Made by a program: the position numbers and the translations under genes. Of a stretch of 64,000 nucleotides of DNA, positions 16,801-25,149 are shown in pieces (the stretch's first letter is position 1; each line of letters opens with the position of its first letter). The notes under the pieces were generated by a model. It worked only from the letters and a program-made list of their open reading frames with translations. It was not told the origin of the DNA and ran no database searches. The stretch covers positions 930,001 to 994,000 of the forward strand of contig CAWIFM010000003.1 of the NCBI GenBank assembly GCA_963835525.1, written 5' to 3'. The DNA comes from DASSUW01 sp963835525. Its GTDB lineage: Bacteria; Actinomycetota; Thermoleophilia; Solirubrobacterales; Solirubrobacteraceae.

Positions 16801-17364
16801 GCGCACGCCGTGCACGGCCGGTGAGAACCGCGTGTCGATCCGCTTGCCGTTCAGCCACGCCTTGAAGGAAACCTCGTTGGGCGGCACGCGCAAGGAGGCG
16901 GTGACCGGTGAGGCGTTGCGCTGCGGCGCCCGCAGGCTGATCAGACCGCGACGGCGGACGGCGTGGGTCACGCTCACGAAGGCCGTACCCTCGCCGCCGC
17001 CGGGGGCCACGGCGTCGACACGCACGGAGTTCCGGCCCCGCCGCAGACCGGTCGCGATGCCGACGTAACGGCCGGCGCCGACCCGACGCAGCGCAAACGC
17101 CCGGCGGTCGGCGGTCCCGCTGACCTTGCGCACGGGCCCGGTCACACGGACCACGACGCGAGCCCGCGGCTTCGTGGCGACCGGGTCGGTATCGGACGGC
17201 CGGATGATCTCGACGCGCGGAGCGGTGGACGCCGCGTCCGCTGCGGGCGTCGCGAACAGCGACGCCATCAGCGTGAAAGTGACGATCTGGAGCGCAGGGC
17301 ACACGCGCCGAAGCGACGGGCGCACCGGTGTCAAGCGCGAACGGCCGTCAAGCAGACTAGCCAT
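13822..17364 (-). CDS. Large secreted protein of unknown function (1180 aa)
   Basis: The ATG giving MASLLDGRSR follows a good ribosome-binding site (AGGGAGT). An N-terminal signal sequence ends near FATPAADA. Residues ~50-340 read as beta-sandwich modules with Arg-rich strands and a PKD/cadherin-like unit (VRLDGRDSAPHIRGADLEYR). The larger remainder is Trp/Gly/Asp-rich with paired cysteines (CNLGCSAITVV, CDTETTCDIRS), one helical region around LLSTASDLSSL and a Trp-rich C-terminus. No catalytic motif was recognised, and neighbours give no clear role. The coding sequence is uninterrupted over 3.5 kb, so it is under selection or recently acquired. Confidence 0.75.
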   Translation of the reverse strand: MASLLDGRSRLTPVRPSLRRVCPALQIVTFTLMASLFATPAADAASTAPRVEIIRPSDTDPVATKPRARVVVRVTGPVRKVSGTADRRAFALRRVGAGRYVGIATGLRRGRNSVRVDAVAPGGGEGTAFVSVTHAVRRRGLISLRAPQRNASPVTASLRVPPNEVSFKAWLNGKRIDTRFSPAVHGVRSASLSASDRVRYGQNRLRVRVVADSRLRTRAVYDDAVRTFFVPRDRPLVGAGVDRQADAGAQVRLDGRDSAPHIRGADLEYRWRIVRRPAGSRARLKSAASARPRLVTDKHGRYQIVLTTRVATAGGKGSRAATAPVMSQTDKVAVAARVPYPLMRLKVSVPMGADCYGITVGLDQTDAVPERYPNPSCGRAPGIHVLALDRSTLEPVREESFADVTQLLESMTSLEEQFTAASAPLVILNVDPAFTEGPDGGSSLGTDAFNAAVKTIGGTGGFLAAKPLAHAAGQAMIVGVPGWEPGDGFQSAMPQYNWGDGLTGFLTLDQGKANRYRFQAKAGQTQFETAYGDGVNEGTMEIAGKSYSMTPGADPEFSSGVPAWTPGEPYVHLVAVRADAPDAGSPSTGYRPLEAAFAINTEKCNLGCSAITVVSELGRMATTLKRFAGDRSVLVFVQTVGSVSRPEAPWQSWFEVGDQLDELGGSAWVWDNIPEAPNQPGNQNAYSLVGGAAIADEKRPEANEVGGQIPDPWNGGAGPKFQEGVLALNNVGWFTPAQSMPSDASEFGPSVSEIAYDAPSAWPQMDTPGKQAAYRWLNAQHQQLDLCDTETTCDIRSLYYSGTRNDDWSGTSASLNKLQYPGSSEFTAADLDAVRTELLAEFGWVDNVNTWFRDLQAPIIDSQGNLIVTIQKFGDDVNTALKPPESTTAHWFSFATSLLGDLTGIAGIVDGPFGKAAVVVTQLLSTASDLSSLADGSPATGDISAKVDDVALTINQNAKATTDAMEQIRQIILSDYGKLRQVGQHTSKGSDWHATGQEYVSMPNHLQVGTIQQAYQGIMRGMGVAFALRPDDAWYLNLRDVDILNYRCDTGDVTSTGKPFGYSDTFGHTRHSQPVSGAPMVRMWDVPYPPWTSGPYTTQPQWMFFVYRIKEGGSDPSPANLAPPAAVTDPLSVAPAPDGVFTTDPKTGLPGPGFYTPWLFGRAFQAQPFDCGAWANWKDN

Positions 17365-17617
17365 CACAACTCCCTGGACTGGACCCGTTTCGTGTACCGG
17401 GGCGGTGTGACGCCGAATGCGGCGCCCACCGAAACTGCACACAGGAGTACAACCGTCAACCGTCGGTAACGTTGCACGTCACACCTCGATTCAGCATCAA
17501 CGCGACCGGACGGGAGATAGCCTGCAGTTGCCGCGTGTGTGTCGATCAGGTTTGTCGGAGCAGCGATCCGATGTCAACGGCGCAGAGCACGATCGTCCGG
17601 GTGATTTCGCCCCGCCG

Positions 17618-17632
17618 ATCACCCGGGGTGAT
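17618..17632. promoter_or_regulatory. 15-bp inverted repeat downstream of the LAL regulator
   Basis: ATCACCC-G-GGGTGAT is a perfect inverted repeat 15 nt beyond the stop codon of the LuxR-family gene, with a related GGGTGATTTCGC just upstream. It may be an operator for the divergent-to-convergent interval or a short terminator stem. Nothing else was recognised in the ~280 bp between the two flanking genes. Confidence 0.3.
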
Positions 17633-17647
17633 TCGCGGCCGGCGTGT

Positions 17648-19864
17648 CTACAGCAGCTCGAGCCGGCGCGCCGCGCTGACGGCTTCGCCACGGGTCGAAG
17701 CGCCGAGCTTGCGCCGGATCCGCTGACTATGGGTCCGTACCGTGTTGAGCGACAGGTAGAGGCGGCCGGCGATCTCGCGATAGGTGAGGTGGCTCGGCAG
17801 GAGCTCGAGCACGCGGAGCTCGGCGGCGCTGAGGGCTCCGCCGTCGACGGCGGCCTCCGCCGGTGACGCCGGCAGGCGGCGGACTTCCTGCTCGATGCCG
17901 TTCGTGAGCGCGACGAGGCCGGCGACGCGCGCGCCTGCGAGCTGTCCGCGGGCGGCCCGGAGCGCGTCGGCGGCTCCCGTCTCGTCGCCGGCGCGTGCTC
18001 GGCAGCGGCCCAGCCACAGCAGCGCATGCGCGATCTCGATCCGGTCACCGCCGCGGCGAGCGAGCGTGACGGCGTGCTCCAGGCGATCCTCGGCCTGCTC
18101 GACGTCACCGCGTGCGAGCAGCAGGATGCCGTGCGCGACGTAGGCCTGCTCGGTTGGCGGATGCTCGCCGAGCCCTCGCGCCTCGGTTGTCGACAGCGAT
18201 TCCTGTGCGAGCCGCTCGGCGACGTCGAGTTCGCCGCGCACGGCGTGCGCCTCCGCGAGCACGGCCATCGCGAAGACCCGGTGCACATCGCGCTCGCCCG
18301 GTGGCGTCGCGGCCAGGTACTCGCGCAGACGCTGCTCCGACTCGGCCGTGCTCCCTGTCCAGAACAGGCAGATGGCAAGGAAGTAGGAGTCCGACGGCGC
18401 CTCGGGCGAGCCGTCCGGGCGCAGCTCGACGGCGAGCCGCGCGAGCCGCACCGCGTCGTCGACGTCAGCGTCGCCGAGCCGGCACATCGATCGCTGCCGC
18501 GCGACGCCGGCCAGCAGCTCGCGACGCTGCGTATCGCTCCGGGCATCCTCGGCGGCTCGCTCTACCAGCGCGAGCCACGGCTCCGCTTCGTCGATCTGGC
18601 CCATGGCACGGGCCATCGCCGCACGCCCGAGCGCCAGCTCCGGATAGTCGGCCATGGTGTCGGGCGGCAATCCGTCGATCCACGCGACCGCGGCGTCCGC
18701 CTGGCCGCTGCTGTAAAGCGCGAGCCAGTTGCGCTGCAACGTGTCGGCGGCGAAGTGCACGTCGCCCGCGGCGAGGGCCTGCTCGATCGCGCCGCCGAGG
18801 TCGCCGCGGTCGGCGAACCAGGCGCTCGCCCTGCGGTGAAGGTCCGCGACCCTCTCCGGATGTCGGCGCTCGAGCTGGCGTCGCAGCATGGCGCGGAACA
18901 GGCGGTGGTAGCGGAACCAGCGCCGCTCGGCGTCCAGTGCGACGACGAACACGTTGCTGCGCTCGAGCTCGAGCAGCAGCTCGGCGCTGTCGTGCCGCTC
19001 GCTCACCGCGTCGCACAGAGACCCCGTCAGGCTCTCGAGCACCGCAGTCCGCATCAGGAACTCTCGCGTCGCCTCCGGCTGGCGGATCACGACCTCCTCC
19101 CAGAGGTAGTCGACGAGGAAGCGGTCGTCGACCGGCATCCCCGCCAGGAACTCCCCGCGGTCATCGGTGTCGCGCAGCGAAAGCGCGACGAGGTTCAGCC
19201 CGGCGACCCATCCCTCGGTACGTTGCTGAAGGCCGATCACCTGCGCCGGTGTGAGGCACAGCCCGTGCGTGTCGTTGAGCAGCACCGCCGCCTCCTCGTC
19301 CGTGAAGCGGAGGTGCTCAGCCCGGAACTCGCTCAGTTCGCCCCGCGCGCGCAACCTCCCTAGTCGCAGCGGTGGATCGGATTGACCGGCCAGGACGACG
19401 TGGATCTCGGGTCCCAGCCGCTCAACCAGATAGCTCATCCCGGTGTGGATCTCGTCCGCGCTGATCAGGTGGTAGTCGTCCACAACCAGCACCACGGGGC
19501 GGGTGATGACCGTGACCTCATTGACCATCGCGGGCAGGACCTCGTCGGCGATCGAGACGCCGGGAGCCCGGAGGCGGCGGGTGGCAGTGTCGGGGAGCTC
19601 GGGCGCGACGCACTTGATCGCCCCCACCACATAGGTCCAGAAGCGCGCCGGCTGATCGTCGCCCTCGTCCAGCGACAACCAGGCAAACCGGGCCGGGCTT
19701 GCCGCCGCCCAAGCAGTCAACGTGCTCGTCTTGCCGAAACCCGTGGGGGCCGACACCAGCGTCAGACGCCGGCTGCGGCCGGCCTCGAGACCGCGGATCA
19801 GCTCTGGCCGCACGACCGGTCCGACGCCGAGCTCGGGCACGCGCAGCTTGGTCTGCGTCGCCAC
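17648..19864 (-). CDS. LuxR-family LAL (MalT-like) transcriptional regulator
   Basis: LAL proteins are large STAND ATPases that activate transcription when a ligand is bound. The 738-aa protein starts with the family's usual TKLRVP...VVRPEL, followed by Walker A SAPTGFGKTS (about residues 38-47), Walker B VVLVVDDYHLI, and FLVDYLWEEVVIRQP. A TPR-like helical middle and a C-terminal LuxR helix-turn-helix (LSAAELRVLELLPSHLTYRE, NTVRTHSQRIRRKLGA) complete it. The GTG at 19864 was chosen because it matches the family N-terminus. A GTG 33 nt upstream is possible. The S33 hydrolase gene lies just upstream in the same direction and may be co-expressed. Confidence 0.85.
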   Translation of the reverse strand: MATQTKLRVPELGVGPVVRPELIRGLEAGRSRRLTLVSAPTGFGKTSTLTAWAAASPARFAWLSLDEGDDQPARFWTYVVGAIKCVAPELPDTATRRLRAPGVSIADEVLPAMVNEVTVITRPVVLVVDDYHLISADEIHTGMSYLVERLGPEIHVVLAGQSDPPLRLGRLRARGELSEFRAEHLRFTDEEAAVLLNDTHGLCLTPAQVIGLQQRTEGWVAGLNLVALSLRDTDDRGEFLAGMPVDDRFLVDYLWEEVVIRQPEATREFLMRTAVLESLTGSLCDAVSERHDSAELLLELERSNVFVVALDAERRWFRYHRLFRAMLRRQLERRHPERVADLHRRASAWFADRGDLGGAIEQALAAGDVHFAADTLQRNWLALYSSGQADAAVAWIDGLPPDTMADYPELALGRAAMARAMGQIDEAEPWLALVERAAEDARSDTQRRELLAGVARQRSMCRLGDADVDDAVRLARLAVELRPDGSPEAPSDSYFLAICLFWTGSTAESEQRLREYLAATPPGERDVHRVFAMAVLAEAHAVRGELDVAERLAQESLSTTEARGLGEHPPTEQAYVAHGILLLARGDVEQAEDRLEHAVTLARRGGDRIEIAHALLWLGRCRARAGDETGAADALRAARGQLAGARVAGLVALTNGIEQEVRRLPASPAEAAVDGGALSAAELRVLELLPSHLTYREIAGRLYLSLNTVRTHSQRIRRKLGASTRGEAVSAARRLELL

Positions 19865-19949
19865 GAAGCCAGTCTCTGCGCGGATGCCCGCGGTCACTCG
19901 AGACACACCAGTGAACAACGCTACCCCGCGGTGGGCGCGGCGTCGACCC

Positions 19950-21188
19950 CTAAGCGGCGCCGCGGGCGAGGTCGAGCAGTCGATCGAGAATCGGCTCGCC
20001 GTCGGCGCGCAGCCCGTTGTGCTCATACTCGTCGGTCAACCACGTGCGCAGGCCGCGGATCTGCGTGGCCGTGTGCTCCGACAACGCCCGCGGGACGTAC
20101 GCATCGTTCGCGTAGATCACCGCCGCTGCGGGGACCTCATTGGTGGCGAGCCGCGCGCGCTCGTAGAGCCGCGGCCATGCCCGCTCGGCCAGCAGGTCGG
20201 CGGCCTCTCGCAACGGCGCGAGCGTCCCGTAGTCGTCGAGCATCCACGGGAACATGTGCTCGCCGAACAGCAGCTCATGATCGTCGAATTCGCGCGGGCG
20301 GACGCGCTCGGCCGCCCAGCGCGTTGCCTGTCCGTCGGCCCACGAAGCCTCTTGGAGCAGGGAGTACAGCGGGTTACGCGAGTAAGGCACGGCGCTCTGT
20401 ACGTCGTGCAGGAACGCGAGCGAGTCGTGCGGCAGCTCCAGCAGCCCGTGGAGGCGCTCGGCGCCATCGCTGAAGCCGAGCACGTGCCCGAGCTGCCGCA
20501 GCCGCCGGCTGGTCAGGCGGTCGTTGTTGGGCAGGCGCACGTCCTCGGCCTCGAGCCGCGCGGCAAGCGCCCGCATGCGGTCGCGATCCTCCGGGTAGCG
20601 CTGGTAATAGGTACGGCTGCGCGCCGCCATCAGCGAGAACGTGTGGGCGTAGACCTCGTCCACCCCCGCGTCGAACGCTGGCAGGCCGCCGGCGATCAGC
20701 GCCTCCGTGAGCCCGCCCGGAGCGATCGACAGGTAGGCAGTGACGCAGAAGCCCCCGAAGCTCTGGCCGAGCACCGACCAGCGGTCGACCCCGAGCTCCG
20801 CCCGGATCAGCTCGGCGTCGCGGACGATCGAGTCCGCGCGAAAAAGCGCCACCCGTTCGGCCTGGTCGGCCGGTGTGAGTCGCTCCATGTGCCCGATCGG
20901 CGACGAGCGGCCCGTCCCCCGCTGGTCGAGCATCAGGACCCGGAACTCCCGCAGCGCGCGGTCGAGCCAACCCGGCGAGGTCGGGCGGCGCGTCGGCCGC
21001 GGAGCCTCGCTCCCCGGGCCGCCTTCGAGGTAAACCAGGTACGGCCGGTCCAACCCGTCCGACTCGGCCACCTCGCGCGCGAACACCGTGATCCGCACAC
21101 CGCCCGGATCGGCGTGATCGAGCGGAACCGAGAACTCGTGCTCGGTCAGCACAAGGCTGGGGATCCGTGCGACGGCGGTGACGGTCAC
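19950..21188 (-). CDS. S33-family alpha/beta hydrolase (proline iminopeptidase-like)
   Basis: This 412-aa protein has the family layout: VYLEGGPGSEAP (oxyanion HGGPG-like motif, residues ~53-64), VLMLDQRGTGRSS, and the nucleophile elbow GQSFGG with Ser143. A helical cap and a C-terminal His-bearing region follow. Relatives remove N-terminal proline or hydrolyse small amides/esters. There is no signal peptide, so it is probably cytoplasmic. The GTG start overlaps the stop of the degraded LAL gene (GTGA). In intact loci a LAL regulator and such a hydrolase may be functionally linked, and the intact LAL follows. Confidence 0.8.
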   Translation of the reverse strand: MTVTAVARIPSLVLTEHEFSVPLDHADPGGVRITVFAREVAESDGLDRPYLVYLEGGPGSEAPRPTRRPTSPGWLDRALREFRVLMLDQRGTGRSSPIGHMERLTPADQAERVALFRADSIVRDAELIRAELGVDRWSVLGQSFGGFCVTAYLSIAPGGLTEALIAGGLPAFDAGVDEVYAHTFSLMAARSRTYYQRYPEDRDRMRALAARLEAEDVRLPNNDRLTSRRLRQLGHVLGFSDGAERLHGLLELPHDSLAFLHDVQSAVPYSRNPLYSLLQEASWADGQATRWAAERVRPREFDDHELLFGEHMFPWMLDDYGTLAPLREAADLLAERAWPRLYERARLATNEVPAAAVIYANDAYVPRALSEHTATQIRGLRTWLTDEYEHNGLRADGEPILDRLLDLARGAA

Positions 21189-21793
21189 TCGCAGGCGTCG
21201 CGGTCGCGGGGCGTGTCCATGGACAGGATCTTCTCGAAATGTCTGGCACGCGCGGGTTGTCGCGCCAGCAAGCCCTCGCTGAGGAAGTCGGCGACGTGCC
21301 TGGTCTCGCCGGCGAACCGATCCACAAACGCCTCGGGGTCCGGGTTGCCTCGCGGCGACAGGGGCGGGCCAAGTAAATGCCCCCGCCCACCTCCGTTTGC
21401 TCGACCAACCGCGTGATCCGCTCATCTCACAGCTGGACCCCGCGGCGCCCAACAGCGCGCCGGCCTCGGCGTCGCCGAGCGACAGCTCGGCAGCACGCAG
21501 CTCCGACCGTGCGCCCGCCACCTCGCCAGCGGAAGCGGCGGATCGGTCCTCGTCGCGAGCGCGAGCTGGCAGCCGTCCGGCAGCCGCTCGGCCAGGTACC
21601 CGATCTGGCCCTGGCACTGCACCTCGGTCACCAAGTGGACGTCATCGACCACCAGTACGAACCGCTGGCCGCTATCCGCGCACGCATCGATGAGCAACGG
21701 CAGCACGACCTCCTCGAGCGGCGGATGATCGACGCGGAGCGCATCGCCGACCGCGGCCGCGACGCGGACCGGGTCAAGCGCCGCGACGATGCC
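21185..21793 (-). pseudogene. Degraded second LAL (LuxR-family) regulator fragment
   Basis: Pieces of the LAL ATPase core are spread over different frames. The first reads IVAALDPVRVAAAVGDALRV, then RFVLVVDDVHLV with YLAERLPDGCQLALATRTDP, followed by PLPLARWRA. After a frame change come ARSELRAAELSLGDAEAGAL, and finally RFAGETRHVADFLSEGLLAR with QPARARHFEKILSMDT. The order matches the neighbouring intact LAL, but both the P-loop end and the whole TPR/HTH half are missing. The last codons overlap the start of the hydrolase gene. It is non-functional as a regulator. Confidence 0.65.
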
Positions 21794-22056
21794 GCACGGG
21801 ACTCCTGCAGGCTCAGCATGAGCGGCTCGGGCTCGCGCGACTCCGGATGGAGAAGCGGACATGCCAACTTCTCGATGAGTCGCAGTCGTGTTGCGTTCAT
21901 CTCTGACTCGGCTCAGAACCCGCGCCGGGACGGGGATTCCGGCCATTGACGGTGGCAGCCGAGAAACGGCCCGGTGCCCAATTGAGTGCCCAGTCAGGGT
22001 TCAGCTCGTCTCGTCCCAAGAGGAAGCAAACCCGCTGGAATACGGGATTGAAGATA

Positions 22057-22102
22057 TGGCGAGACCCGGACTCGAACCGGGGACACCACGATTTCAGTCG
22101 TG
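22057..22102 (-). other. Degenerate 3' part of tRNA-Phe(GAA), att remnant
   Basis: Read on the minus strand the 46 nt give an anticodon arm CACGA CTGAAA TCGTG, variable loop, T-arm CCCGG TTCGAGT CCGGG and acceptor strand TCTCGCC plus discriminator A, as in tRNA-Phe. The anticodon loop has only 6 nt, and no D-arm or acceptor 5' strand precedes it (only a GCTCAG scrap). It cannot be a functional tRNA. It resembles an attachment-site copy that has decayed. Confidence 0.65.
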
Positions 22103-22345
22103 TGCTGAGCCCGAGGGTCTTGGGCGTCCCCACCAAGCGCGAGTTCCGCTTCGCGCGGGTAAGCGAGTGTCATGCTGGTCCCAGCCCAGACGCCTGCCAG
22201 GGACGACGAGGAGCAGCGCCTGTCCGGACTTCTGCTCCGTGATGAAGGCGGGGGTCTGCGTCGCTTCGCGCAACGCGCGACTCACGGTCGACTTGGACGA
22301 AAGGGCGCAGCGAGGTTTGCGAACGCTCGCCTCTCGCGCGAGCGA
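22103..22345. other. Gene-free stretch next to the tRNA-Phe fragment
   Basis: No supported gene, repeat or motif is seen between the tRNA-Phe fragment and the small phosphatase-like fragment. Composition is less regular than in coding parts. Confidence 0.4.
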
Positions 22346-22591
22346 TCATGCGAGTCTGGCTGGGAGTCCGCGCGCAAGGTCCCAGAGGATCAGCGAGGCG
22401 TCGTCGCTGAGCTTTGTGCGGGGATAGCGTTGGCCGGCGGGGTCGTTGGCTTCCGCGGCTCGGATCTGGCGGATGCAGGTCTCGGGCCCGTCGTACGCGA
22501 CGGCGGCGACGAAGCGCTCGTCTGAGTCGTAGATCGACAGCAGTGATGCCCCGTGCTGCACGCCATCGCTCATGAGCAGAACCCGGCTCAC
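22346..22591 (-). pseudogene. C-terminal fragment of a PP2C-type phosphatase-like protein
   Basis: The 81-residue frame starts with RVLLMSDGV, the metal-binding motif of PP2C phosphatases. It ends with the typical ...GPETCIRQIRAAE, DPAGQRYPRTKLSDDASLIL, containing the late DD motif. Everything N-terminal of the first motif is missing, so it is a truncated gene. It lies head-to-head with the truncated FtsK-like gene, suggesting a deletion junction between them. The assignment rests on two motifs and their spacing. Confidence 0.45.
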
Positions 22592-22725
22592 GTCGGGAGA
22601 CCGCCTCCCGATTGGATGGCGGGCGGTGAGTGCGTGCTCAGCAGCTCGGGGCTGATCGGCGGCGATCCAGTAGCCGCCATCGCGTTTTCTGTTGCGTCGT
22701 TCGGCTTCGACACGCCGGGCCCGGC

Positions 22726-23100
22726 GAACTGCTCAGGGATCTGGTGGCGCGCGGGCGCGCCGCCGGCGTGATCGTCTGCGCGGCGACGCAGAAGCCGGCC
22801 TCCGACGTCGTCCCGTCGGCGCTGCGTGACCTCTTCGGGTTCCGGCTCGCCTTGCGCTGCAACACGCCGCAGGCGTCGGACACGATCCTGGGCCAGGGCT
22901 GGGCCACGAGCGGGTACAGCGCGGCGACGATCCCGCCCGGTCAGCGCGGCGTCGGCTACCTGCTCGCCGAGGACGGGCTGCCCGTCCGCCTGCGCGGCTT
23001 CTACTTGCCCGACAAGCAGATCACCAGGATCGCCGAACGCGCCGCTGCCGCGCGGGCCGACGCTTGGCTCGCCGGGCACAGTGAGGAGCGCGTGCCATGA
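22726..23100 (+). pseudogene. FtsK/SpoIIIE-like Tra protein, C-terminal fragment
   Basis: Only the end of the hexameric DNA-pump domain remains: ELLRDLVARGRAAGVIVCAA, TQKPASDVVPSALRDLFGFR, the sensor-like LALRCNTPQASDTILGQG and ERGVGYLL-type end of domain. Actinomycete integrative conjugative elements use such a protein alone to move double-stranded DNA through mycelia. Homology starts abruptly and no start codon or Walker motifs are present, so transfer is lost. The stop overlaps the next start (ATGA), showing the original operon order tra - HTH genes - rep - xis - int. Confidence 0.75.
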
Positions 23101-23594
23101 CCGCGCGCGAGCGGGCGAAGGCGAACGCGCACGCGCTGCGCGCGAACGGGCTCACGATCGCGGAGATCGCCGATCGTCTGGGTGTGCCGAGAGCGACCGT
23201 GGGGGGGTGGCTGCGTGGCCGTGGCGAGTGGTACGAGGTCCGCGAGTGCGCGTTGTGCGGTGAGCGTTTCATCGCCGTCAGCGGACGGCAGCGCTTCTGC
23301 ACCCGCCAGCACGCCGCCAAGCACCGGCGCGTGTTCGGGCCGCCGACTACGCGTGAGCGCTACCGCGAGCGCGCGCGGGAGCTTGAGGGCGAGCTCGCCG
23401 CCCTGCGCGCCGAGCTCGACGCGCGGGCCATCGACGCCCATCGCGAGCGCGCGTGGGAGCTCGACTCCAAGCTCGCCGTCCTGCGCGGCCAATTCGACAC
23501 GCGGGCGATCGACGCGTACCGTCAGCGCGCGCGGGAGCTTGAGGCCGAGCTCGCCGAGCTGTGCGGCCGGTCCGACACGCGGGAGGCGGCGTGA
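23097..23594 (+). CDS. HTH / zinc-finger / coiled-coil protein of the integrative element (copy 1)
   Basis: The 165-aa protein has three parts. Residues ~14-43 form a helix-turn-helix (LTIAEIADRLGVPRATVGGW). Residues ~50-75 form a C2-CH zinc site (CALCGERFIAVSGRQRFCTR with a following His). Residues ~85-165 consist of three ~26-aa tandem repeats (RERARELEGELAALRAELDA, then HRERAWELDSKLAVLRGQFD, then YRQRARELEAELAELCG) forming a coiled coil. It overlaps both neighbours by 4 nt. The arrangement suggests a DNA-binding regulator or accessory replication factor of the element. The family was not recognised by name. Confidence 0.7.
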   Translation: MTARERAKANAHALRANGLTIAEIADRLGVPRATVGGWLRGRGEWYEVRECALCGERFIAVSGRQRFCTRQHAAKHRRVFGPPTTRERYRERARELEGELAALRAELDARAIDAHRERAWELDSKLAVLRGQFDTRAIDAYRQRARELEAELAELCGRSDTREAA

Positions 23595-23915
23595 GCCGCG
23601 CCCACGCGCAGGCGCTGCAGGAGCGGGGTGCCTCGCGGCGCGAGATCGCCGAGCGGCTCGGGGTGTCGAAGAGCACCCGTGGGCGCGTGGTTGCGCCGGC
23701 CGCCGACGTTCCCGCAGCGGACGTGCCGGCTGTGCGAGCAGCCGTTCACGCCGACGAACGGGCGCCAGCGGTTCTGCCGCGTCGAGCACTGGGATGAGTA
23801 CCAGCGCCAGCACTGGCCGCCTCGGACGACCGCGGGCTGGCGCGAGCGCGTGCACCAGCTCGAGGCCGAGATCGCCCAGGCCCGCGCGCAGCTCAACGAC
23901 CGCGAGGCCGCATGA
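23591..23915 (+). pseudogene. HTH / zinc-finger / coiled-coil protein (copy 2), one frameshift
   Basis: This paralogue of the preceding gene starts at a GTG overlapping its stop. It has the HTH ASRREIAERLGVSKST, then breaks at a CCC run (23676-23678). Removing one C gives VGAWLRRPPTF, the zinc site CRLCEQPFTPTNGRQRFCRV with a following His, and a single coiled-coil unit RERVHQLEAEIAQARAQL. The stop overlaps the rep start (ATGA). The extra C may be a base-calling error, since copy, order and overlaps are otherwise intact. Confidence 0.65.
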
Positions 23916-25149
23916 GCATGCTCGCGCCCGAACTCGTCGGCGAGCTCGCCGCGCGCGCCGCCCGGCCGGACTTCGAGCGCCTGCAGGCGCAGCTGCACTC
24001 CTCCGGTTACTGCGTCCGCCCGGTCCGCCTAAAAGGGCAGATCGTGACCTGCGACGGCCACGGCCGTCGCCGCGTGTGGTCAACCGACACCGAACCCGAC
24101 GGGATCCTCAGGAAGGCGTGCGGCAACCGCCGCGAAGCCGTCTGCCCGCCCTGTGCGGAGCGCTACCGCCAGGACGCCTACCACCTGATCGCCGCCGGCC
24201 TCAGAGGCGGCAAAGGCGTCCCCGACACCGTGGCCGAGCACCCGGCGCTGTTCGTGACGCTCACCGCGCCGAGCTTCGGGCCGGTCCACACGCGCCGGCT
24301 CGGACCGGACGGGCGGCCCCGGCGCTGTCGGCCGCGCCGCGACGGGCCGGTCTGCGAGCACGGCGTGCGGCTCTCCTGCGCGCGCGTGCACGATGAGGAC
24401 GACGCGTGCCTGGGCGAGCCGCTCTGCCCCGACTGCTTCGACCACCAGGCCGCTGTCCTGTGGGACAACGCGCTCGGCGAGCTTGGCGACGCACCGTCCC
24501 GGTCTACCTGCCGCGCGTGCTCGCGCGGCTGACCGGTATGACGCAGGCGCGGCTGCGCGAGCTCGTGCGCGTCGCCTACGTCAAGGTCGCCGAATACCAG
24601 CGCCGCGGACTCGTGCACCTACACGTCGTCATCCGCCTCGACCGCGCCATGCCCGCCTACCGCGCGCACGAGGTGCACCCGCCGCCGCCGCGGTTCGGCG
24701 TCGAGCTGCTCGAGGACGCGCTGCGCGCCACGGTGGCCGAGGCCGGCGCGCCGCTCCCGCACGAGCTCGGCGGCGGCCGCGTGCACTGGGGCGACGAGCT
24801 CGACATCCGCCAGCTCGGCCACCGCGGCCACTGCCTGACCAAGAGCCGCCGCTACTCGACCACCTTCAAGGCGCTCCGTGAGGCGCGCGAGCAACACGTG
24901 CACCAGCAGCTTCGAGCACGGTCGACCGACCCGGCTCTGCTGGCGCTCGTGGATACGGGCGAGCGGATGGCGAGCTTCCGCTACGTCGGACAGGGCCATC
25001 TCACAGCTGCTGATGCCTTCCTGGCTGCTTCCGCGGCCGCGAGGGCACGCGAGAACCGTCGTGCCGCTCGCGAGGCGCTCGCGATTGCGGCGATCGACAG
25101 GGACAACACGACGAGGGAGGACCAATGCAGATCGACCATGGCCAGGTGA
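23912..25149 (+). pseudogene. RepSA-like replication initiator of an integrative element, one frameshift
   Basis: The protein resembles the replication initiators of pSAM2-type elements. It has CDGHGRRRVWSTDTEPDGIL, a CGNRREAVCPPCAERYRQDA zinc-like motif, VTLTAPSFGPVHTR, and further Cys pairs (CPDCF). After a missing base near 24482 the frame continues with WRRTVPVYLPRVLARLTGMT and the HUH-type metal motif in GLVHLHVVIRLD, then GHCLTKSRRYSTTF. The total span is 412 codons plus two bases, so one lost base explains the break. HLH within a HUH-like context suggests rolling-circle replication of the excised circle. Confidence 0.75.
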
